From contig DASYUH010000034.1 of the NCBI GenBank assembly GCA_036001465.1, positions 1-47,326 on the forward strand: 47,326 nucleotides of DNA. Direction: 5' to 3'. This stretch comes from Candidatus Polarisedimenticolia bacterium. GTDB lineage: Bacteria; Acidobacteriota; Polarisedimenticolia; Gp22-AA2. Shown piece by piece: positions 8,466 to 19,109 of this stretch; positions within the stretch are counted from its first letter, which is position 1, and the number at the start of each line of letters is the position of its first letter. The notes beneath the pieces were generated by a model. The model had not been told where the DNA came from and ran no database searches. It was given only the letters and a program-made list of their open reading frames with translations. A program made the position numbers and the translations under genes.

Positions 8466-8966
8466 TCAGCCGCGAAGCACGGGCGGGCGGAGGACCCGCC
8501 GGATCAGGCCTGATGTGGAGAGCCCGCGCCGCAGCGGCACCCGGACCACCCGGCCGCCCAGGGCCTCGACCGTGTCGCGGCCGACGATCTCCCTCTTGCG
8601 GTAGTCCGATCCCTTCACCAGGACGTCCGGGCGGAGCCGGGAGATCAGGCGGGCGGGCGTCGCCTCGCCGAACCCCACGACGCAATCCACCGCGCGGAGC
8701 GCGGCCAGGATCTCCATCCGCTCAGGCAGCGGGACGATCGGGCGCCCCGGCCCCTTCAGGCGCCTCACGGAGCGATCGGAATTGACGCCCACCACCAGGA
8801 AATCGCCGTGCGCCCGCGCCGCTTCCAGGAGCTCCACGTGCCCCGCGTGCAGCAGGTCGAAGCAGCCGTTGGTGAACACCACCACCCGCCCGCGCCGCTG
8901 CAGACGGCGCGCCAGGGCGACCGCCCGGGCGGCCGTCAGGGCCTTCCGCGCCCGCGAGACCCTCAT
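8466..8966 (-). CDS. rfaE2: D-glycero-beta-D-manno-heptose 1-phosphate adenylyltransferase (HldE C-terminal domain type)
   Basis: Stand-alone nucleotidyltransferase of 166 residues that activates heptose 1-phosphate to ADP-heptose for lipopolysaccharide core. The cytidylyltransferase-type motif FTNGCFDLLHAGH is at about 31-43. VVGVNSDRSVRRLKGPGRPIVP follows, then RPDVLVKGSDY. The C-terminal STSGLIRRV carries the TS found in this enzyme family. ATG 8966 overlaps the stop of the upstream glycosyltransferase by 4 bp (ATGA). No kinase domain is fused, so the HldE activities are split in this organism. It implies a heptose-containing outer-membrane or surface glycolipid. A different sugar-phosphate nucleotidyltransferase substrate cannot be excluded. 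Confidence 0.88.
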   Translation of the reverse strand: MRVSRARKALTAARAVALARRLQRRGRVVVFTNGCFDLLHAGHVELLEAARAHGDFLVVGVNSDRSVRRLKGPGRPIVPLPERMEILAALRAVDCVVGFGEATPARLISRLRPDVLVKGSDYRKREIVGRDTVEALGGRVVRVPLRRGLSTSGLIRRVLRPPVLRG

Positions 8967-9751
8967 GTCCGGCGATCCGCGGCGGCCGGCTGCCGCCCCA
9001 GCGCGCCATATCGGCCGAGGCGGTCGCGCAGCACCACCCACACGATGTCCTTCAGCATGTCGAGCGGATCGACCAGTGGATTCACCTTGCTCCCCGCGGC
9101 GTTGCGCCACAGGACCGGCACCTCCGCCACGCGGATCCCGGTCTTCCTGGCCAGGTAGAGGATCTCGACGTCGTAGGCGAAGCGCTCGATGCGCGCGGCG
9201 CGAAACAGGGGCAGGACGTCCTGCCGCCGCATCAGCTTGAAGCCGCACTGCGTGTCCCGGAAGGGGAGCCCGGTGAGGGAGCGCACCAGGCGGTTGAAGC
9301 CGCGCCCCATCGCTTCGCGCCACGCCGCCTGGTGGATCTCCACGCGCGACTCCGCGAGCGCTCGCGAGCCGATGGCGATCCCGTATCCCTCCGTCTCGAC
9401 CGGCCGGAGGAGGAGCGGCAGCTCCGCGATCGGCGTCGAGAAATCGGCATCCGAGGTCAGCACGAGGTCCCCCCCGGCCAGGAGCACTCCGTGCTTGATG
9501 CTGTATCCCTTGCCGCGGTTCCTGCCGTTCTTCAGGAGTCTCACGGTCGGCGGGACGCCGGGCGGACGGGAGGCGGCGAACGCCTCGACGAGGGCGGCCG
9601 TTCCGTCGGCGCTGCCGTCGTCCACCACCAGGATTTCCGCATCGGGGGCGCTGGCGGCGAGGTAGTCGGCCGCCGTCTGCAGGCTCGCGCGGATGCGCGC
9701 GGCCTCGTTGTAGGCGGGGATGACGATCGAGAGTCGGGACCGGGGCTGCAT
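8963..9751 (-). CDS. GT2 glycosyltransferase (dolichyl/polyprenyl-phosphate glucosyltransferase-like)
   Basis: GT-A fold glycosyltransferase of 262 residues. SIVIPAYNEAARI opens the protein, DDGSADGT carries the UDP-sugar-binding acidic residues, SDADFSTPIAELPLLL is the DXD-like segment (DAD), and TQCGFKLMRR is the acceptor-side motif typical of the Alg5/DPG-synthase branch. There is no transmembrane tail. ATG 9751 has GAGG 6 nt upstream. It sits 40 bp after atpC and overlaps rfaE2 by 4 bp, so it is probably co-transcribed with rfaE2 and may add sugars to a lipid carrier used in surface glycan assembly. The true donor and acceptor are not visible. Confidence 0.85.
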   Translation of the reverse strand: MQPRSRLSIVIPAYNEAARIRASLQTAADYLAASAPDAEILVVDDGSADGTAALVEAFAASRPPGVPPTVRLLKNGRNRGKGYSIKHGVLLAGGDLVLTSDADFSTPIAELPLLLRPVETEGYGIAIGSRALAESRVEIHQAAWREAMGRGFNRLVRSLTGLPFRDTQCGFKLMRRQDVLPLFRAARIERFAYDVEILYLARKTGIRVAEVPVLWRNAAGSKVNPLVDPLDMLKDIVWVVLRDRLGRYGALGRQPAAADRRT

Positions 9752-9791
9752 GGTGGTCCTCGCCGGCCCGCGGCCGGGGCGTCCCGATGCG

Positions 9792-10220
9792 CTAGGACGG
9801 CTCGTTCGGCCCGACGCCCTCGCTGATCTGGAGGCGGATGATCGCCTTCTGCATCGCCACCTGGGCGCGCTTGAAGTCGGTGTCGGGCGATCGCCCCGCA
9901 AGACGGGCCGCGGCGCGATCGCGCGCCTTCAGGGCTCGATCGCGGTCGATCCCCTCGGCGCTCTCGGCGATCTCCGCCAGGATGCTCACGCGGTCCGGCA
10001 GGACCTCGGCGAATCCCCAGGCGATCGCCACCCGGTGCCGGGAGGCCCCTCGCCGGTACATCAGCTCGCCGATCCCGAGGGTCGTCAGGAGCGGCGTGTG
10101 GCCGGGAAGGACGCCGAGCGAACCCTCGCTCCCGGGCAGGACCACCTCGTCCACGACCTCGTTGGCCAGGCGCTGCTCGGGCGTGACGATCTCCAGGTGG
10201 ATCGACTCCGGTAGCGGCAT
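9792..10220 (-). CDS. atpC: ATP synthase F1 epsilon subunit
   Basis: Central-stalk subunit of F1, 142 residues. The N-terminal beta-sandwich begins IHLEIVTPEQRLANEVVDEVVLPGSEGSLGVLPGHTPLLTTL, the epsilon signature. The C-terminal helical part (about 88-130) is Ala/Arg-rich, as in the regulatory hairpin. GAGGAG lies 3 nt before ATG 10220, and the gene follows atpD after 7 bp. It closes the atp cluster. Confidence 0.95.
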   Translation of the reverse strand: MPLPESIHLEIVTPEQRLANEVVDEVVLPGSEGSLGVLPGHTPLLTTLGIGELMYRRGASRHRVAIAWGFAEVLPDRVSILAEIAESAEGIDRDRALKARDRAAARLAGRSPDTDFKRAQVAMQKAIIRLQISEGVGPNEPS

Positions 10221-10227
10221 GGTCTCC

Positions 10228-11673
<1,446 letters not shown>

Positions 11674-12309
11674 CTAGACATCGCGGCCGCAGAAGCGGCA
11701 CACCTTGGCGCGGGCCTTGATCCGCTCCGCGCAGAACGGGCACTCTCTCGTCTCGTGGCCGGGGCCCGCGGCGTCCGGCGCGCCGCCCCTGCGATCGTCG
11801 GCCGCGCCGGCCCCGCCCGCCGCTCCGCGCGGATCGTCTCCCGGCCGGTAGCGGCCCCGCTGCTGGCGCTCGAGAATCGCCTCCTTCACCTCCATCGGTC
11901 GCGCGACGTGTTCGATCGTCGTGGAGCCGGCTTCCGCGGCGGTCTGGATGTTAAGCGTCCCGAATCCCAGCATCCGTCCCAGGAGCGACTGGCTGCACGC
12001 GACGTTGTGGATCTTGTCGAGCGGGCTGTCCACGGCCCGCAGCGACAGCACGCCCGCCTCGTCGATCACGCGCTCCGACGTGATCGCCCAGAGATCGCAG
12101 CGCCACTCGAGCCAGCGCCAGCCCGCCCACAGGGCGGCCGCCGCGAGCGCCGCGCCGGCCGCCGGTGCGATCCAGGGCCTCTTGATGAACCACGCCCCGA
12201 TCAGGCACCCGAGCAGGAACAGCGCCGCCGCGAAGGGACCGCTCAGCACCACCCAGTGGCGGCGCACCATCGCCACCAGCTCCTCGCCCGGCCTCAGCGG
12301 CGTCCTCAT
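11674..12309 (-). CDS. PH-like (bPH2/DUF304) membrane protein with C-terminal zinc ribbon
   Basis: Unknown function, 211 residues. Two hydrophobic segments form a probable membrane hairpin (about 18-40 and 47-62). A bacterial PH-like domain follows (about 65-145), with the family features WAITSERVIDEAGVLSLRAVDSPLDKIHNV and GFGTLNIQTA. A low-complexity Gly/Asp/Arg linker leads to a zinc ribbon near the C-terminus, CPFCAERIKARAKVCRFCGRDV (two CxxC pairs). It sits between atpG (13 bp upstream) and atpD (30 bp downstream) on the same strand, so it is almost certainly co-transcribed with ATP synthase. A role in assembly or membrane association of F1 is only a guess from position. Confidence 0.82.
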   Translation of the reverse strand: MRTPLRPGEELVAMVRRHWVVLSGPFAAALFLLGCLIGAWFIKRPWIAPAAGAALAAAALWAGWRWLEWRCDLWAITSERVIDEAGVLSLRAVDSPLDKIHNVACSQSLLGRMLGFGTLNIQTAAEAGSTTIEHVARPMEVKEAILERQQRGRYRPGDDPRGAAGGAGAADDRRGGAPDAAGPGHETRECPFCAERIKARAKVCRFCGRDV

Positions 12310-12322
12310 CGGATCGAGCCCG

Positions 12323-13192
12323 CTACTTCAGCGCCTCGGCGCCGCTGACCACCTCGAGGATCTCCTTGGTGATGGACGCCTGCCGGATCTTGTTCATCTG
12401 CAAGGTCAGGGAGTCGATCATCTCCCCCGCGTTCCGCGTGGCGTTCTCCATCGCCGTCATGCGGGCGCCGTGCTCGGCAGCGACCGATTCCAGGAGCACC
12501 CGGTGCACCTGGATCATCACGTGCTTCGGCAGGAGCGCCGCGAACAGGCTCTCCTGGTGCGGTTCGTAGAGGTAGTCCTCGGGCTTCCCGGCCCCGGCCA
12601 GAAACGCGGCCTGCGGGATCGGCAGGAGCGGCTCCACCACGACGCGCTGCTGCATGACCGACTTGAACTCGTTGTAGACCAGGTACACAGAGTCGAGCTC
12701 GCCGCGCGAGAAGAGATCGATGAGCGGGCCGGCGACGTCGCGCGCCTCCTCGAAGGTGACGTCCCTGAAGATGTCGACGACGGTGCGGCGCACCCCGTAG
12801 TCGCGCCGCCGGAACCAGTCCCGGGCCTTCTTTCCGATGATGTCGACCTGGACCATGCCCGCGGCCCGCCCCCGCCGCTCGTCCAGGAAGACCCGCGCGC
12901 GATTCAGGATGTTGGTGTTGAACGAGCCGCACAGCCCCTTGTCGGCGGTGATCACGACGACCAGGACCTTCTCCTCCGGGCGCCGGCTCAGGAGCGGGTG
13001 CTTCTCGGGGTGGGCGCGTGTGGCGAGGGACGACAGGACCTCGAGCATCTTGCGGGCGTAGGGCCGCGCCGAGAGGATCCGGTCCTGCGCCCGGCGCAGC
13101 TTGGATGCCGACACCAGCTTCATGGCGCGCGTGATCTGCTGCGTGCTCTTGACGCTGCGGATGCGGGTGCGGTAGTCGCGGACGTTGGCCAT
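12323..13192 (-). CDS. atpG: ATP synthase F1 gamma subunit
   Basis: Rotor shaft of F1, 289 residues. The N-terminal coiled coil reads MANVRDYRTRIRSVKSTQQ then ITRAMKLVSASKLRRAQ. The central VVITADKGLCGSFNTNIL matches the Rossmann-like domain, and the C-terminal helix contains ENATRNAGEMIDSLTLQMNKIRQASITKEILEVVSGAEAL, the most conserved gamma region. ATG 13192 is 15 bp after the atpA stop. Confidence 0.97.
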   Translation of the reverse strand: MANVRDYRTRIRSVKSTQQITRAMKLVSASKLRRAQDRILSARPYARKMLEVLSSLATRAHPEKHPLLSRRPEEKVLVVVITADKGLCGSFNTNILNRARVFLDERRGRAAGMVQVDIIGKKARDWFRRRDYGVRRTVVDIFRDVTFEEARDVAGPLIDLFSRGELDSVYLVYNEFKSVMQQRVVVEPLLPIPQAAFLAGAGKPEDYLYEPHQESLFAALLPKHVMIQVHRVLLESVAAEHGARMTAMENATRNAGEMIDSLTLQMNKIRQASITKEILEVVSGAEALK

Positions 13193-13207
13193 GGGACCTT
13201 GGCGCCC

Positions 13208-14734
<1,527 letters not shown>

Positions 14735-14797
14735 GCGGCGTTCTCCTAGAAATGGTTCGTCAAACCCCAGGGTGAACGGCGGCCCGGGTCCGACCGT

Positions 14798-15394
14798 TCA
14801 TCGCGCGCCCACGAGCCGGCCGCGCAGGGTCTCCAGCTTGTGCCTCAGCGTGCCGTCGTAGACCTTCGACCCGATGCGGGTGCGCGCCCCCCCCAGCACG
14901 GAGGGGTCCACGAGGTGCGTGACCTTCACGGACCGGCCGGTCAGGCTCTCCAGCGCCGCATGCAGGCGCTTCGCCTCGGCCGCCGTGAGGGGCCTCGCCG
15001 TCGTCGTCTCCGCCGAGACGATGCCGATGCGCTCGTCCTTGATCGAGGCGAACGCGTCCCGGACGGCGCCGATCATCCCGAGCCGCCGGTTGGCGACCAG
15101 GACCAGCAGGAATCTCCGTACCGAGTCGCCGAGCTTGCCGTGCTTCGCCAGCGCGTCGATCGCCGCCCGCTTCTCCTCCTGGCCGATGGCGGGATCCGCG
15201 AAGAAGCGCTGGAACATGAGGTCGGCGCCCAGCACGCGGGCGGCCAGGTCCAGTTCGTCCGCGACCGCCTGCAAATCCGGTGTGGTGTTGTGGCCGGCCC
15301 GGGCGGGCTTGCCCCTCCCGCCCCGCATCCCGGCCCCGTCGACATGGTCGGCGAGGGCCCGCGCGTACCGCTTCGCGACGACGACTGGCTGCAC
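14798..15394 (-). CDS. atpH: ATP synthase F1 delta subunit
   Basis: Peripheral-stalk subunit of F1, 198 residues. It begins MQPVVVAKRYARALADHV (OSCP/delta start), has FFADPAIGQEEKRAAIDAL in the middle, and ends with SLTGRSVKVTHLVDPSVLGGARTRIGSKVYDGTLRHKLETLR, the conserved C-terminal delta motif. GTG 15394 was chosen because GGAG lies 7 nt upstream and the protein then starts at the family position; the frame is open another 66 codons upstream without homology. It is the first gene of the atp cluster; no atpB, atpE or atpF is adjacent, since the next gene upstream is an HNH protein. Confidence 0.93.
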   Translation of the reverse strand: MQPVVVAKRYARALADHVDGAGMRGGRGKPARAGHNTTPDLQAVADELDLAARVLGADLMFQRFFADPAIGQEEKRAAIDALAKHGKLGDSVRRFLLVLVANRRLGMIGAVRDAFASIKDERIGIVSAETTTARPLTAAEAKRLHAALESLTGRSVKVTHLVDPSVLGGARTRIGSKVYDGTLRHKLETLRGRLVGAR

Positions 15395-15588
15395 CCGAGT
15401 TCTCCGGACAGGGAAGGGCCGGCGGCCGGGACCGGAAGGACGCCGGGAGGCATCATAAGACCCCGCACGCGCCGCCTGCCCGTGGCGCCGCCGGGAAACC
15501 CTCTTCGGAACGGCGGAACGTAGCACACGCCCCGCCGAAGTGTCAACGATCGCGGGGCTTAGGCGGGAGAGGAACCGCGGACGCATCG

Positions 15589-17625
15589 TCATTCAACGCT
15601 CTCCATCCCCGGCTTCCTCAACGCTTTTCCCCACCGGACGTCTTCGATGAATCGCTCCAGCGGCCTACCCTCCAGTCGCCGTCCCAGCGCCCAGGCGAAA
15701 AGACCGCCCGGCAGCGCATGACACCGCAGTCGGCTCGCGTGGAACCCCTGATGGTGATGCGTGGCGCAGATGGTCACCAGGTTCTCCCCCTCGTCGTCGC
15801 CGCCCTGCGAACGGTAGAAGATGTGGTGCGCGTTGAGGTTCCGGCGGGAGGAGCAGCCGGGGACCCGGCAGCGCCAGCCGTCCCGTTCGTAGATGAGATA
15901 ATTTCGCTGCCAGTCTGCGCCGTCAGTTACCTCCCATGTCTTCCTGAAAGACGACAGCATCGACTCGACGCATTCCCAATCCTGCAGAGCGCTGCCTGCG
16001 ACAAGACGGCAGACTTCGATCGCGTGACGCCAGAGGCGGGCGACATCGTCCGGAGCCCAGAAGCGGACCGTCCCCCATGACGCCCACGTTTGCACCCCGG
16101 CCTCGGCGGCCTGCGGTTCTTCGACGCTCCGCGCACACGTTTGCACCCCGCTCCACGGTCCGAGCCGTGGAGATCGCGGCTCGATTTCTCCCGAGGGAGT
16201 CATCCCCGCCGGCTGCAAGCCTCCCGCTCGAACGCCAGGGTCCCCGGCCCGGCCGGCGGCAATATTGACCTCATCACGCAGACGCCGGACGGTGACGGAC
16301 GTTGCGAGCCGCACCCAGGCCTCTTCGGACTGCCGATCCGCCACGCGGACCACGCTCGAAGCCTGGACCCACGAGAGATCGCCCCCTCGGTACGCGTCGG
16401 CGATGCGCGGCAGGCCGGTGAGCCGACGATCGAGGGCTATCAGCTGCCGCGCCCGCCGCAAGCCGAAGCCAACGCGCTCACGACAATAACTCTCGAAGGA
16501 CAGAAACCCGATCTCCCGGTGGAGTCCGAGCGCAACAAGCGTGCGGAGCAGGCGCCCCTGTTGCCAGGCCAGGTTCTGGCGGAGGCGGATCAGGGCCCGC
16601 AGTCTGTCATCCAGATCCCGGGGCCCATCCGCCGGATCGTCTCGCACATCATCCGGCAGGATAACCTCCGGATTCTCCGGCGGCGCCCACCGGTTGGAAC
16701 CGTGCCTCCTCTCGTAGGTCGCGAGCACTTCCTCGAAGAGATCGACGCCGTCATCCTGTCCGCAGGGCGACTTTCCCGCCGGGCAAGGATCGTCCTCGGT
16801 TAGGGGATCATCGAATTCGGTCTCCGAGGCAGCCCCGTCCTGGCAGCCACGCGCAAGCATCGAGGGAAGATCCGGCACTCCGGCAAGAAAATCTGCGGCA
16901 ATGTACTCGGCGCACTGCCAGGCCGGGGCATCGCTTCCCGCCGACGCCCGGCAAATCTCAAGCGCATACTCCCACCGACCCCGGATTTGCTCCGGGCATC
17001 TGAAGCTCTCCCATCGCCCCTCCCTTTCTTCATCGATCGGCGCTGTGGTGGCCGCCGGGGTCGCGGTCGCATCGGCAAGCGTGGCGCTCGCCGCTTCACG
17101 CGCCGCCGCTTGGATTTCCTCCTGGAGAAGCCGCACCGTGACGCTCCTGGCCCTCCCCACCCATCGGGCCTCCGTGTCCGGTGTCACGATCCGAAGCAGC
17201 AGTCGGAGCTGGCTGTGCGTGATTGACCCAGCCCTGTATGCTTCTGCCGTGACCGGCAGATCCTCCAGGCCCGCATCGATCTGAAGGAGCACCTGCATCC
17301 GCCGTGCCGACATCCCGAGGCGCTCGGTCACGTAGTCGGCCAGCCTAGCGAAGCCAAGCTCCAGATACCCCGACGACGCTCGCAACCGTGCCAGCAGCCG
17401 ACCAAGGCGCAGCTCGAGAGGACTGCGCATACAGGACAGGCGCCGGAGATGACGGTCGAGGAGGAACGCCGCGAGGCCACGCACGATTTGACGGCCTTCA
17501 CCCCCCGACGCAAGATCGAGAAGCGCTTCGGGCACGTACGTCGCCTTCGGCTCCAGACGGATCGCCTGTGCCGCAGGCCCCATGGGCCCGGCGAAATCCT
17601 TGTCCTGAGAGACCATCCCCTGCAA
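15589..17625 (-). CDS. HNH endonuclease family protein with two DUF222-like modules
   Basis: Protein of 678 residues. Residues about 60-180 and 335-455 are two copies of the same helical module; compare GYLELGFARLADYVTERLGM with GFLSFESYCRERVGFGL, and LTGLPRIADAYRGGDLSWVQ with LEDLPVTAEAYRAGSITHSQ. Each is followed by a related segment, WEYALEICRASAGSDAPAW and WRHAIEVCRLVAGSALQDW. The C-terminal HNH nuclease fold (about 570-640) has CRVPGCSSRRNLNAHHIFYR, GENLVTICATHHH. TTG 17625 is preferred because GAGGTG lies 5 nt upstream; an ATG is available at 17616. It has its own promoter (17718-17746). The target is unknown; the family is often chromosomal and multi-copy. A paralogue lies at the right edge. 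Confidence 0.85.
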   Translation of the reverse strand: MQGMVSQDKDFAGPMGPAAQAIRLEPKATYVPEALLDLASGGEGRQIVRGLAAFLLDRHLRRLSCMRSPLELRLGRLLARLRASSGYLELGFARLADYVTERLGMSARRMQVLLQIDAGLEDLPVTAEAYRAGSITHSQLRLLLRIVTPDTEARWVGRARSVTVRLLQEEIQAAAREAASATLADATATPAATTAPIDEEREGRWESFRCPEQIRGRWEYALEICRASAGSDAPAWQCAEYIAADFLAGVPDLPSMLARGCQDGAASETEFDDPLTEDDPCPAGKSPCGQDDGVDLFEEVLATYERRHGSNRWAPPENPEVILPDDVRDDPADGPRDLDDRLRALIRLRQNLAWQQGRLLRTLVALGLHREIGFLSFESYCRERVGFGLRRARQLIALDRRLTGLPRIADAYRGGDLSWVQASSVVRVADRQSEEAWVRLATSVTVRRLRDEVNIAAGRAGDPGVRAGGLQPAGMTPSGEIEPRSPRLGPWSGVQTCARSVEEPQAAEAGVQTWASWGTVRFWAPDDVARLWRHAIEVCRLVAGSALQDWECVESMLSSFRKTWEVTDGADWQRNYLIYERDGWRCRVPGCSSRRNLNAHHIFYRSQGGDDEGENLVTICATHHHQGFHASRLRCHALPGGLFAWALGRRLEGRPLERFIEDVRWGKALRKPGMESVE
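16084..16150 (-). repeat. Two in-frame copies of a CACGTTTGCACCCCG repeat inside the HNH gene
   Basis: CACGTTTGCACCCCG occurs at 16085-16099 and 16136-16150, 51 bp (17 codons) apart, in the linker before the last module. On the coding strand they encode GVQTW and GVQTC. A closely related 15-nt repeat occurs twice in the paralogous gene at 47180-47275. Confidence 0.75.
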
Positions 17626-18074
17626 AGAGACACCTCGCCTGGGGCGTTGGATGGAGCCACCTTCGTTGGGACGAAGCGCGCGCGGCGGGGGCGGGCAGTG
17701 CCGTTCACGCTGGGTGTAAGATACACCTATGCATTGCGCGAGTCAAGCACAATCTTCAAAAAATTGTTGAGGGCTTCCTTACAGGATGCGCCGGACGATC
17801 TCGTCGGTCTTCTCAAGCCTGCCCGACGTCGCCAGAACCTTCACTCACCAGGGACCGGTCGTTCCACGGACGTCCCAGACACCTGACTGTCAGCCTCTCA
17901 TGTTCCCTCGCCAAGCGCTCGAGATCGCTCAGCAGGTCGCTGCGAAGCCCCGATCACATTTCCGTCGCCGGCGCGATCGTGTCGTTTGAGCCTTGACATC
18001 CGCCCCCGCCACGCAAATCTTCTGATCCAGGGATCGTCCTGGCAGGCGCGGCAACTTCGGTCGAGGGATGGCGC
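17626..18074. other. Intergenic region between the HNH gene and the HD-GYP regulator
   Basis: 449 bp between divergently transcribed genes. It holds the HNH promoter (17718-17746) and an AT-richer patch (about 17741-17775). A weak rightward candidate promoter, TTGACA at 17993-17998 with AAATCT at 18015-18020 (16-nt spacer), lies about 55 nt before the HD-GYP start. Short open frames are present, but none has a ribosome site together with recognisable protein features. I see no RNA gene or terminator. Confidence 0.6.
17718..17746 (-). promoter_or_regulatory. Sigma70-type promoter of the HNH gene
   Basis: On the minus strand TTGACT (17746-17741), a 17-nt spacer, then TATCTT (17723-17718). Predicted transcription start is near 17710, giving a leader of about 85 nt before TTG 17625. 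Strong match to the sigma70 consensus in GC-rich surroundings. Confidence 0.65.
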
Positions 18075-19082
18075 ATGTCTTCCGAGCGGATTCTCGTGGT
18101 GGATGACGAGCCGGAGAACCGGAGGCTGCTGCGCGAGCTCCTGGACCCTCTCGGCTACCAGGTCGAGGAAGCGGGGGACGGCGAGGAGGCGCTGGCGTCG
18201 ATCGCCGATCACGTTCCCGATCTCGTGCTTCTCGATCTCGTGATGCCCCGGCGCGATGGGTATGACGTGTGCCGCGAGCTGAAGAACGATCCGCGCACGC
18301 GGCTCGTCCCGGTCATCGTGCTGACGACCCTCGATCTGTTGCCCGACAAGATCAAGGCGATCGAACTGGGGGCCGACGATTTCCTGAACAAGCCGTTCGA
18401 CACCGTCGAGCTGACCACTCGCGTCCGCTCGCTTCTATCTTTGAAGCATTTCACGGACGAGTTCGAGCACGCCTCGAACGTCCTGAAGAGCATCGCGCTG
18501 GTCGTCGAGGGGCGCGACCGCTACACGGGGGATCACTGCAAGCGGCTCGGGCAGTACGCGGTGCGCATCGGGAAGACCCTCGGCCTGGGGCAGGAGGATC
18601 TCGAGACGCTCTGGCTGGGGGGGATCTTCCACGATCTCGGCAAGATCGCGGTGTCCGACTCGGTCCTGAACAAACCGGCCCCCCTGACGCCGGAAGAGCT
18701 CACCGTGATGCGCACCCACCCCGTCGTCGGCGCCAATCTGTGCAAGGCGATGCGCACCATGGAGCGCGTCCTGCCCCTCATCAGGCACCATCACGAGAAG
18801 CTCGACGGCTCCGGCTATCCCGACCATCTGGCGGGCAAGGAGATCCCGCTCCTGGTGCGGATCATCACCGCGGTCGACGTCTACGACGCCCTGGCCACCG
18901 CCCGGCCCTACCGCAAGGCGCTGCCCCACGAGACGGTGATGACCATCATGCGGGAGGAGGTCGCCAAGGGCTGGTGGGACAGGGAGATCGTGGACATGCT
19001 CGACCCCGCGCGGTCGATCTCGCCGGCGGTGGACGAGCCGGTCCCGGCCGTCTCGGGGAGCCGGCGGCGGGGCAGGCCCTAG
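18075..19082 (+). CDS. HD-GYP response regulator (RpfG-like cyclic-di-GMP phosphodiesterase)
   Basis: 335 residues. The N-terminal receiver domain (1-120) has acidic D10-D11, phosphoacceptor D54 in LLDLVMP, T84 and K106 (NKPF). The output domain is HD-GYP (about 130-312) with HDLGK at 186-190 and HHHEKLDGSGYP at 238-249, so the catalytic histidines and the GYP loop are intact. Such proteins degrade cyclic di-GMP under control of a sensor kinase; no kinase gene is adjacent. ATG 18075 has GAGGGA 6 nt upstream. The stop TAG is the first three bases of a dispersed repeat (19080-19096). A PilZ receptor gene lies at 46021-46392. Confidence 0.92.
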   Translation: MSSERILVVDDEPENRRLLRELLDPLGYQVEEAGDGEEALASIADHVPDLVLLDLVMPRRDGYDVCRELKNDPRTRLVPVIVLTTLDLLPDKIKAIELGADDFLNKPFDTVELTTRVRSLLSLKHFTDEFEHASNVLKSIALVVEGRDRYTGDHCKRLGQYAVRIGKTLGLGQEDLETLWLGGIFHDLGKIAVSDSVLNKPAPLTPEELTVMRTHPVVGANLCKAMRTMERVLPLIRHHHEKLDGSGYPDHLAGKEIPLLVRIITAVDVYDALATARPYRKALPHETVMTIMREEVAKGWWDREIVDMLDPARSISPAVDEPVPAVSGSRRRGRP

Positions 19083-19096
19083 GAGCCTGTCCGAGT
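19080..19096 (+). repeat. Dispersed repeat TAGGAGCCTGTCCGAGT, copy between convergent genes
   Basis: TAGGAGCCTGTCCGAGT starts with the stop codon of the HD-GYP gene and fills most of the 27-bp gap before the end of the bactofilin gene. It is 16/17 identical to the copy at 42424-42440, which likewise begins with a TAG stop codon. Confidence 0.65.
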
Positions 19097-19109
19097 ATGG
19101 CGCCGGCTG

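Noticed and set aside
17786-17989. 67-codon rightward frame between the HNH and HD-GYP genes
   Set aside because: No ribosome site or recognisable features, and no support beyond being open.
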